Source: Nonomuraea sp. (GTDB lineage: Bacteria; Actinomycetota; Actinomycetes; Streptosporangiales; Streptosporangiaceae). From it: a DNA stretch of 5,420 nucleotides. The stretch lies in the NCBI GenBank assembly GCA_013362835.1, contig JABFVJ010000427.1, positions 1-5,420 on the forward strand, written 5' to 3'. This document shows, piece after piece, positions 1 to 5,420 of the stretch; position 1 is the stretch's first letter, and each line of letters opens with the position of its first letter. A program made the position numbers and the translations under genes. A model generated the notes under the pieces. The model had not been told where the DNA came from. It saw nothing but the letters and a program-made list of their open reading frames with translations, and did no database searches.

Positions 1-518
<518 letters not shown>

Positions 519-527
519 CAGACCAAT

Positions 528-533
528 CCCTCC
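528..533 (-). promoter_or_regulatory. Shine-Dalgarno site that selects the TTG start of the BlaI-family gene
   Basis: On the minus strand this reads GGAGGG, with 9 nt to the TTG at 518-516. Neither upstream in-frame ATG (575, 554) has a comparable site. This supports a TTG start and a 123-residue product. Confidence 0.65.
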
Positions 534-537
534 GGCT

Positions 538-577
538 CGATGAGTAGTAAACATTCTTGCCGGAAAGACCCTCATCG
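538..577. promoter_or_regulatory. Nested inverted repeats between rhomboid and BlaI genes, possible operator or terminator
   Basis: The outer arms CGATGAG (538-544) and CTCATCG (571-577) are perfect 7-bp inverted repeats. Between them lies a second, 14-bp dyad at 555-568 (TCTTGCCGGAAAGA, one mismatched pair). A TACTAC element on the minus strand (544-549) partly overlaps the left arm and resembles half of the dyads bound by BlaI-type repressors. The segment is locally AT-rich and sits directly before the repressor's ribosome site. It could therefore be an autoregulatory operator, a rhomboid terminator, or both. The repeats are visible; function is inference. Confidence 0.35.
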
Positions 578-585
578 GGCCAGAG

Positions 586-1194
586 TCAGAACTCCGCGGG
601 CGCGGCCACGGCCTTCCTGCGGCGCAGCACCCAGGCGGCCACCACGCCGCCCACGAGGCCGAACAGGTGGCCCTGCCAGGAGATGCCCTGCTGGTTGGGC
701 AGCAGGCCCCACAGGATCGAGTAGTAGGCGACGCCCACGCCGATGCCGATCAGGATGTCGACCACGCGGCGGTCGAACACGCCGCGGGCCAGCACGAAGC
801 CGAAGTAGCCGAAGACCAGGCCGCTCGCGCCGATCGTGATCACGCCGGGGCTGGACACCCACGTGCCGAGGCCGCCGATCACGATGATCAGCAGGCTCGC
901 CCACAGGAACTTGCGGACGTCGCGCACGGCCGCCAGGAAGCCCAGGATCAGCAGCGGCACCGAGTTGGCCATGAGGTGGCCGAAGCCGCCGTGCAGGAAC
1001 GGCGCGAAGAAGATGCCCACCAGGCCGTCGGGGTCCCAGCCGGCGATGCCGTACATGTCGAGCGAGCCGCCGAGGACGTAGTCGACGCCCTCCAGCACCC
1101 ACATCACGGCGAGCATGGCGACGACGAGGACGATCGACTTGATCGCGCTGGACAGGAAGGTACCGGCGCCGCGTTTGGCTGATTCGAACCTCAT
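586..1194 (-). CDS. Rhomboid-family intramembrane serine protease
   Basis: This 202-residue polytopic membrane protein cleaves transmembrane substrates within the bilayer. The catalytic serine is S124 in GASGLVFG, and the partner histidine is H176 in QGHLFGLVGG. The oxyanion and loop residues H68, H73 and N77 lie in HGGFGHLMAN, so the active site looks complete. Hydrophobic segments lie near residues 18-36, 57-68, 77-90, 96-115, 121-137, 144-165 and 174-190, consistent with the minimal six-helix bacterial rhomboid core plus flanks. The C-terminus ends in a basic stretch (RRRKA). The start is ATG at 1194, with AGGAG (1200-1204) 5 nt upstream. It is followed on the same strand by the BlaI-family gene and preceded by a hairpin that separates it from the enoyl-CoA hydratase gene. 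The substrate is unknown and nothing here identifies one. Confidence 0.93.
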   Translation of the reverse strand: MRFESAKRGAGTFLSSAIKSIVLVVAMLAVMWVLEGVDYVLGGSLDMYGIAGWDPDGLVGIFFAPFLHGGFGHLMANSVPLLILGFLAAVRDVRKFLWASLLIIVIGGLGTWVSSPGVITIGASGLVFGYFGFVLARGVFDRRVVDILIGIGVGVAYYSILWGLLPNQQGISWQGHLFGLVGGVVAAWVLRRRKAVAAPAEF

Positions 1195-1225
1195 GCGATC
1201 TCCTGGTGGTCGGCTCCCTCTTTTT

Positions 1226-1231
1226 ACCGTA
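1226..1231 (-). promoter_or_regulatory. Candidate -10 element for the rhomboid gene
   Basis: The minus strand reads TACGGT, matching the actinobacterial TANNNT -10 pattern, about 31 nt before the rhomboid ATG. No clear TTGACA-like -35 is seen at the right distance. The surrounding run of T/A bases stands out from the GC-rich background. This is a weak call. Confidence 0.25.
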
Positions 1232-1262
1232 CGCAGGAAAGGTCGTGCACGCGCGCTGACGC

Positions 1263-1290
1263 GGCCCCTCCCGTCCGGGCGGAAGGGGCC
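1263..1290 (-). terminator. Hairpin terminator after the dehydrogenase/hydratase gene pair
   Basis: GGCCCCT (1263-1269) pairs with AGGGGCC (1284-1290). After one mismatch, an inner CCG (1271-1273) pairs with CGG (1280-1282). The structure begins 16 nt after the hydratase stop codon and precedes the rhomboid promoter region, as expected for the end of the leftward fatty-acid transcript. There is no U-tract. Termination is inferred from structure and position. Confidence 0.55.
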
Positions 1291-1306
1291 GGCGTACGGG
1301 AGGGGG

Positions 1307-2071
1307 CTACTCGCCCTTCCACTGGGGGGCGCGCTTCTCGGCGAAGGCCGCCGCGCCCTCCATGGCGTCCTTGGAGCCGAACACCGGGTTGATGATCGCG
1401 CCCTGGTTCCTGAACATCTCCTCCAGCGGCCAGTCCTGCGACTCGATGATCACCTTCTTGGTCGCGGCGAGCGCCAGCGGGGCGTTGGCGGCGACCTTGC
1501 GGGCCAGCTCCAGCGCGCCCTCAAGGGCCGCCCCCGGCTCGGTGATCCGGTTGACCAGGCCGAGCTCGTACAGGCGGGAGGCCGGGTAGTGGTCGCCGGT
1601 CAGGGCGATCTCCATGGCCACGTGGTACGGGATCCGCCGCGGCAGCCGCATGATCCCGCCCGCGCCCGCCACCAGCCCGCGCTTGGGCTCGGGCAGCCCG
1701 AACGTGGACCCCGACGAGGCCACGATCAGGTCGCAGGACAGCGCCAGCTCGAACCCGCCCGCGAGCGCGTAGCCCTCGACCGCGGCCACCAGCGGCTTCT
1801 TCGGCGGCGCCTCGGCGATGCCGCCGAACCCGCGCCCCTCGACCACCGGGAAGTCGCCGGACAGGAACCCCTTGAGGTCCATTCCGGAGCAGAAGGTGCC
1901 ACCGGCGCCGGTCAGCACGTACGCCGAAATCTCGGCACGTGCGTCGAACGTGTCCAGCGCCTCGGCGATCCCCCGGGCCACCGCCCCGTTGATCGCGTTA
2001 CGCGCCTTCGGCCGGTTGATCGTGATGATCGCGACGTTGCCGGACTCCTCGACGAGCACTTCGTCAGACAC
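1307..2071 (-). CDS. Enoyl-CoA hydratase/isomerase (crotonase) family protein
   Basis: This 254-residue soluble protein has the usual single-domain crotonase length. The N-terminal strand carries ITINRPKARNAIN (16-28). The CoA and oxyanion-hole segment is FCSGMDL (60-66), and the second oxyanion segment is GYALAGGFELALSCD (100-114). Both acidic residues used by true hydratases are present, E108 (GGFELA) and E128 (GLPEPKRG). They are 20 apart, as in rat crotonase (E144/E164), so water addition to trans-2-enoyl-CoA is plausible. The start is GTG at 2071. Its ribosome site GAGG (2076-2079) overlaps the TGA of the upstream dehydrogenase gene, and the two genes are only 6 nt apart, which implies translational coupling. 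Together they could carry out consecutive beta-oxidation steps. The chain length or alternative substrate (for example an amino-acid-derived enoyl-CoA) cannot be read from the sequence. Confidence 0.9.
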   Translation of the reverse strand: MSDEVLVEESGNVAIITINRPKARNAINGAVARGIAEALDTFDARAEISAYVLTGAGGTFCSGMDLKGFLSGDFPVVEGRGFGGIAEAPPKKPLVAAVEGYALAGGFELALSCDLIVASSGSTFGLPEPKRGLVAGAGGIMRLPRRIPYHVAMEIALTGDHYPASRLYELGLVNRITEPGAALEGALELARKVAANAPLALAATKKVIIESQDWPLEEMFRNQGAIINPVFGSKDAMEGAAAFAEKRAPQWKGE

Positions 2072-2077
2072 GAGACC

Positions 2078-2851
2078 TCACTTGGGCTGGAAGCGGATGC
2101 CGCCGTCGAAGCGCACGACCTCGGCGTTCATGTAGTCGTTCTGGATGAGCGAGTGCACCAGGTGGGCGAACTCGTCGGCCCGGCCCATGCGCTTGGGGAA
2201 GACGACCGGGGCGACCAGCTTGGCCTTGAACTCGTCGGCGTTGGCCGAGAAGCCGTAGATGGGGGTGTCGATGATGCCGGGGCAGATCGTGTTCACGCGT
2301 ACGCCGATGGCCGCCAGGTCGCGCGCGGCGGGCACGGTCATGCCCACGATGCCGCCCTTGGAGGCCGAGTACGCGAGCTGGCCCGTCTGGCCCTCCAGCG
2401 CGGCCACGGAGGCGGTGTTGACGACCACGCCGCGCTGGCCGTCGGCGTCGACCGGCTCGGTCCGGGAGATCGCGGCGGCGGCGATGCGCATGAGGTTGAA
2501 GGTGCCGATCAGGTTGACCTCGATCACCTTGCGGTACGTGGCCGGGTTGTGCGGCTGGCCCTCGCGGTTGACCGTACGCTCGGCCCAGCCGATGCCCGCG
2601 CTGTTGACCACGACGCGCAGCGGCTTGCCCGTGGCCACGGCCGCGTCCACGGCCGCCTGCACCTGCTCGTCGTCCGACACGTCCGTGCGGGCGAAGACGC
2701 CGCCGAGCTCGTCGGCGACGGCCTTGCCGCGCTCCTCGTTGAGGTCGGCGATGACCACGGTTGCGCCCGCGCGGGCGAGCTCACGGGCGGTGGCCTCACC
2801 GAGGCCGCTGGCACCGCCGGAGATGATTGCTGCAGATCCGTTGACGTCCAT
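2078..2851 (-). CDS. HSD10-like short-chain dehydrogenase, probable 3-hydroxyacyl-CoA dehydrogenase type II
   Basis: This 257-residue classical SDR oxidises an alcohol with a nicotinamide cofactor. The Rossmann motif is SGGASGLG (11-18), a variant of TGxxxGxG. D36 at the end of beta-2 (VVIADLN) favours NAD(H). NSAG (83-86) replaces the usual NNAG. The catalytic tetrad is N113, S148, Y161 and K165, and PG follows at 191-192. The central stretch GQRGVVVNTASVAALEGQ, the segment SASKGGIVGMT and the C-terminal DGGIRFQPK closely resemble mammalian HSD17B10 (HADH2), as I recall it. A 3-hydroxyacyl-CoA dehydrogenase role is therefore the best call. The adjacent enoyl-CoA hydratase supports this, because it makes the substrate. 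Other oxidations of steroids or 2-methyl-3-hydroxyacyl-CoA are possible. The ATG at 2851 has only a weak GGGA ribosome-like sequence. See the candidate -10 directly upstream. Confidence 0.9.
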   Translation of the reverse strand: MDVNGSAAIISGGASGLGEATARELARAGATVVIADLNEERGKAVADELGGVFARTDVSDDEQVQAAVDAAVATGKPLRVVVNSAGIGWAERTVNREGQPHNPATYRKVIEVNLIGTFNLMRIAAAAISRTEPVDADGQRGVVVNTASVAALEGQTGQLAYSASKGGIVGMTVPAARDLAAIGVRVNTICPGIIDTPIYGFSANADEFKAKLVAPVVFPKRMGRADEFAHLVHSLIQNDYMNAEVVRFDGGIRFQPK

Positions 2852-2858
2852 ATCCCGG

Positions 2859-2864
2859 ACCCTA
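2859..2864 (-). promoter_or_regulatory. Candidate -10 element giving a leaderless or near-leaderless dehydrogenase mRNA
   Basis: The minus strand reads TAGGGT, fitting TANNNT, exactly 7 nt before the dehydrogenase ATG. In actinomycetes this spacing places transcription start on or next to the start codon. The absence of a strong Shine-Dalgarno fits. It would give the pair its own promoter within the 48-nt gap after the STAS gene. No convincing -35 is seen. This is inference from position. Confidence 0.35.
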
Positions 2865-2899
2865 ACGCGCCAACCGAATGAAGTTCTACTCGGGGCGGG

Positions 2900-3238
2900 T
2901 TAAATTCCCCCCACGGCGCTGTCGACGTCGGAGTACACCTTGATGCGCCGGTCGAGCCCCGTGGTGCGCAGGATACGCGCCACCGGCGCCTGGGGCGCGG
3001 CCAGGGACACCCCGCCGCCCTCGCCCGTGGCCAGCCGCCAGGCCTCGATCAGCACCGACAGCCCGCTGGAGTCCATGAACGACAACTGCTGCAGGTCGAG
3101 CACGAGCCTGGCGCTGTCCTGCTTGATGGCGTCGCGCACCTCGTCGCGGAGGAACGGTGCGGTGAACAGATCGAGCTCTCCCTCAACGGCCACCACCACG
3201 GCGTCACCCAGGGCGTGTCGCGCAAGCCGCAGCTTCAT
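2900..3238 (-). CDS. Single-domain STAS protein, anti-sigma-factor antagonist
   Basis: This 112-residue cytosolic protein is the size of SpoIIAA/RsbV-type antagonists. It opens with strands MKLRLARHA and AVVVAVEGELDLFTAP (13-28), typical of STAS. Residues 54-60 carry the FMDSSGL phosphorylation loop, with S57/S58 available to an anti-sigma kinase; S58 is equivalent to the phosphorylated serine of SpoIIAA. Unphosphorylated, such proteins bind the kinase and free its sigma factor. The start is ATG at 3238, because AGGAGG (3245-3250) lies 6 nt upstream. The in-frame ATGs at 3295 and 3274 would add 19 or 7 residues without a good ribosome site. No kinase or sigma gene lies beside it in the window. 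It is followed after 48 nt by the dehydrogenase gene on the same strand, and co-transcription is possible. Confidence 0.9.
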   Translation of the reverse strand: MKLRLARHALGDAVVVAVEGELDLFTAPFLRDEVRDAIKQDSARLVLDLQQLSFMDSSGLSVLIEAWRLATGEGGGVSLAAPQAPVARILRTTGLDRRIKVYSDVDSAVGGI

Positions 3239-3244
3239 TTGGCC

Positions 3245-3250
3245 CCTCCT
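3245..3250 (-). promoter_or_regulatory. Strong Shine-Dalgarno that fixes the STAS start
   Basis: The minus strand reads AGGAGG with 6 nt to the ATG at 3238-3236. It is the strongest ribosome site in the window. It decides for the 112-residue product over the longer readings from 3274 or 3295. Confidence 0.8.
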
Positions 3251-3271
3251 CGATGAGCCACTGTACTTCGA

Positions 3272-3292
3272 CATCCCCGAGTCTCGGGCATG
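3272..3292. promoter_or_regulatory. Dyad upstream of the STAS gene, candidate operator
   Basis: CCCGAG (3276-3281) and CTCGGG (3283-3288) form a perfect 13-bp palindrome around one central T. After a single C/C mismatch, the arms extend by CAT/ATG to span 21 bp, with 9 of 10 positions paired. It lies 34 nt before the STAS start codon and just downstream of a candidate -10 (3296-3301), where a dimeric regulator could block initiation. A one-base centre makes a protein-binding DNA site more likely than an RNA hairpin. The repeat is seen; the binding protein is unknown. Confidence 0.5.
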
Positions 3293-3295
3293 CAC

Positions 3296-3301
3296 AAACT
3301 A
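3296..3301 (-). promoter_or_regulatory. Candidate -10 element for the STAS gene
   Basis: The minus strand reads TAGTTT (TANNNT type). It would put the transcription start near 3289, inside the dyad, with a leader of about 50 nt. No clear housekeeping -35 is present. An overlapping alternative reading is a stress-sigma-type promoter: GTTTGT at 3294-3299, 15 nt spacer, GGGGAT at 3273-3278. Both readings are speculative. Confidence 0.3.
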
Positions 3302-3371
3302 CGAAGAGCCGGATGCAGGAGGACTTGAGGGGACTAATCATGCGCTAGTCGTCGTGCTGAAGGTTCTTACC

Positions 3372-3386
3372 CCGGAGGTCTTCCGG
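3372..3386 (-). terminator. Second of two tandem hairpins after the metal-transporter operon
   Basis: CCGGA (3372-3376) pairs with TCCGG (3382-3386) around a 5-nt loop, and a G-T wobble can extend the stem by one pair. It lies only 3 nt beyond the stronger hairpin at 3390-3410 in the direction of transcription and is probably part of the same termination region. Confidence 0.4.
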
Positions 3387-3389
3387 CCC

Positions 3390-3410
3390 GCGACCTGGAG
3401 GCCAGGTTGC
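3390..3410 (-). terminator. Hairpin terminator right after cbiO
   Basis: GCGACCTGG (3390-3398) pairs with CCAGGTTGC (3402-3410) in a 9-bp stem with one G-T wobble and loop AGG. It starts 1 nt after the cbiO stop codon. It is followed on the minus strand by the smaller hairpin at 3372-3386. Its position between the transporter operon and the STAS gene indicates an operon end. No U-tract follows. Confidence 0.6.
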
Positions 3411-3411
3411 C

Positions 3412-4142
<731 letters not shown>

Positions 4143-4146
<4 letters not shown>

Positions 4147-4898
4147 CACGAGAGCCCCAGTACCGCGAGTGCCGTGAGGGGCAGGGCGAGCGCCGCACCC
4201 CATTGTCCAACAGAGGCTGAAAGATCCTGAAGCATCGGCATCTGACCGGTGTAGCCGCGGCTCAGCATCGCCAGATGCACCCGTTCACCCCGTTCGTACG
4301 AGCGGATGAACAGCGCGCCGGCCGACCGCGCGATCACCGGGATGTGCCGGAAATTTCGCGCTTCGAAACCACGCGACTCCCGAGCCACCCGCATCCGCCG
4401 CATCTCGTCCACGATCACGTCCATGTACCTGAGCATGAACATGGCGATCTGCACCAGCAGGCTCGGCAGCCGCAGCCGCTGCGCCCCGATGAGCAGGACG
4501 CGCGGCTCGGTGGTGGCCGCGAGCAGGATCGAGGCGGCCACGCCGAGCGTGGCCTTGGCCAGGATGTTCCAGGCCGCCCACAGCCCCGGCACGCTCAGCG
4601 ACAGCCCCAGCACGCTCGTGCGCTCCCCCATCCCGATCACCGGGATCAGGAACGCGAACAGCACGAACGGCAGCTCGATCACCATGCGCCGCAGCACGTG
4701 CGCGAACGGCACCTTCGCGGCCACCGCGACGCCCCCGAGCAGCGCCGCGTAGACCGCGAAGGCCCAGAACCGCTCACTCGGCGTGGCCACCACGACGATG
4801 GCGAAGGCGAGGACGGCGAGCAGCTTGCACTGCGGCGGCAGCCGGTGGACGACCGAGTCGCCCGGCAGGAAGAGATCGTGCCGATGCCCCGCGCCCAT
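4143..4898 (-). CDS. cbiQ: ECF-type cobalt/nickel transporter transmembrane protein (CbiQ)
   Basis: This 251-residue integral membrane protein is the T-component that links the metal-binding CbiM to the CbiO ATPase. The N-terminal segment DSVVHRLPPQCKLLAVL (14-30) is typical of the family's opening. Hydrophobic segments follow near 26-38, 45-61, 73-88, 106-128 and 228-249. The two cytoplasmic coupling motifs that dock on the ATPase are ARESRG (172-177) and AMLSRG (210-215), each ending in the conserved Arg-Gly. The ATG at 4898 is the only likely start, because an in-frame TGA sits at 4904-4902. GGTGAG (4905-4910) lies 6 nt before it. It begins 24 nt after the CbiM-PDGLE gene and overlaps cbiO by 4 nt, so the three are one operon. 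Confidence 0.93.
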
Positions 4899-4922
4899 CC
4901 GTCACTCACCGTCCTTCACCGC

Positions 4923-5420
4923 TCAGACCTTCACCCCGGTACGGCTCCGCGCCGCGAACGCCACACCCCCGGCGATGAGCAGCACGAGCCCCACGCCGAT
5001 GATCCCGGCCACCCCGACCGGGATGCCGCCCACCTCACCGTAGTCGGCCAGCGCCCACGACCCGAACGCGTGGTCGCTCGCCTGGTCGAGAAAGCCCGTG
5101 TTCTCGGCCACGGCCTCCAGCCCGTCGGGGTCGGAGGCGGCGAAGAAGGACACGACGCCGGCCAGCACCAGGGTCAGCCCGACCCCGCCCAGCAGGAACG
5201 GCCGCAGCGCCCCCGGCCTGGCGGCCGGCGCCTCCTCGCCCACGGTCGTGGTCGTGCCCTCGGCGCCCTTGAGCACGAGCGGCTTGGCCAGCTTGCGGGC
5301 GCCGTACACCAGGTCGGGGCGGACGGCGAGGACGGCGGTGACGGTCGCGGCGGTGATCATGGCCTCGCCGATGCCGATCAGCACGTGCACGCCGCCCATG
5401 GCGGCGGCGACCGCCGACAC
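4923..5420 (-). CDS. CbiM-PDGLE (CbiM/CbiN fusion) metal-uptake permease, partial
   Basis: These 165 codons plus stop are the C-terminal part of a gene that starts beyond the window edge. The first codon seen is an internal GTG (Val), not a start. Residues 9-33 (GGVHVLIGIGEAMITAAT and onward) are the end of the CbiM/NikM substrate-binding membrane protein, with H12 and E19 conserved in the family as I recall it. A polar linker (about 50-73) leads to a membrane helix at 74-95, then the PDGLE motif (98-102), an outside loop and a final helix at about 131-157. This second half corresponds to CbiN/NikN, so both subunits are fused in one chain. The metal-coordinating N-terminus (Met-His-Ile region) is missing, so cobalt versus nickel cannot be decided. 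Fusions of this kind are known in nickel-type systems, which leaves nickel open. cbiQ and cbiO follow in the same operon. Confidence 0.9.
   Translation of the reverse strand: MSAVAAAMGGVHVLIGIGEAMITAATVTAVLAVRPDLVYGARKLAKPLVLKGAEGTTTTVGEEAPAARPGALRPFLLGGVGLTLVLAGVVSFFAASDPDGLEAVAENTGFLDQASDHAFGSWALADYGEVGGIPVGVAGIIGVGLVLLIAGGVAFAARSRTGVKV

Noticed and set aside
519..575. Longer reading of the BlaI-family protein from ATG at 575 or 554
   Set aside because: Neither ATG has a ribosome site, and the added residues do not resemble the family. The TTG at 518 has GGAGGG at 9 nt.
572..1102. Arg/Gly/Pro-rich leftward frame overlapping the rhomboid gene
   Set aside because: It is an alternative frame of the rhomboid gene with the composition of a GC-shadow. 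The rhomboid frame has all catalytic residues.
1115..2881. A 588-codon rightward open frame spanning the hydratase and dehydrogenase genes
   Set aside because: It is antisense to two genes with intact catalytic motifs. Its product is low-complexity (rich in Arg, Asp, His, Gly and Val) with no recognisable domain. Long antisense open frames are expected in high-GC DNA.
3239..3295. Longer reading of the STAS protein from ATG at 3295 or 3274
   Set aside because: The extension is non-family sequence and covers the AGGAGG ribosome site and the dyad. The ATG at 3238 is better placed.
3332..3350. Inverted repeat GACTA...TAGTC upstream of the STAS gene
   Set aside because: The arms are only 5 bp with a 9-nt unpaired centre. 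Repeats this short are expected by chance, so I do not claim a site.
4147..4203. N-terminal extension of CbiO from the ATG at 4203
   Set aside because: It would overlap cbiQ by about 60 nt and add a low-complexity tail before the normal ABC start. The GTGA junction at 4143-4146 is the standard arrangement.

Overview
The window is high-GC DNA with the codon use and gene families of an actinomycete (Actinomycetota). It has GTG/TTG starts, TANNNT-type -10 elements, a mycobacterial-style SerC end, and an actinobacterial-type CbiO with an LSFGQ signature. A filamentous genus of the Streptosporangiales or Streptomycetales would fit, but the genus is inferred and cannot be fixed from this sequence. 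The window is densely coding. The first gene reads rightward and all others read leftward. No intergenic stretch exceeds about 175 bases. I see no mobile element, CRISPR array, tRNA or rRNA.

Layout, left to right. (1) The last 49 codons of phosphoserine aminotransferase (serC) end at 150. (2) A BlaI/MecI/CopY-family winged-helix repressor (147-518, minus) converges on serC. The two stop codons share the palindrome CTAG, and a perfect 8-bp hairpin just past serC lies inside the repressor's 3' end. (3) A rhomboid intramembrane serine protease (586-1194, minus) lies upstream of the repressor. (4) After a terminator-like hairpin comes a two-gene fatty-acid module: an HSD10-like short-chain dehydrogenase (2078-2851) followed 6 nt later by an enoyl-CoA hydratase (1307-2071). 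(5) A single-domain STAS anti-sigma-factor antagonist (2900-3238) has a well-formed dyad upstream. (6) After two tandem hairpins comes a group I ECF metal-ion transporter operon read leftward. It comprises a CbiM-PDGLE fusion permease (cut by the window edge), CbiQ, and CbiO, whose start overlaps the cbiQ stop as GTGA.

How the genes work together. CbiM/N, CbiQ and CbiO form one cobalt- or nickel-uptake complex; the metal cannot be assigned because the CbiM N-terminus is outside the window. The dehydrogenase and hydratase catalyse consecutive beta-oxidation steps (hydration, then 3-hydroxyacyl-CoA oxidation) and appear translationally linked. STAS, rhomboid and BlaI each lack their usual partner here: there is no anti-sigma kinase and no BlaR1 metalloprotease. 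They are regulatory orphans within this window. I found no evidence for a wholly new system. The most useful leads are regulatory: the dyad before the STAS gene, the nested inverted repeats between rhomboid and blaI, the possible leaderless start of the dehydrogenase, and the hairpin-plus-CTAG arrangement at the serC/blaI junction.
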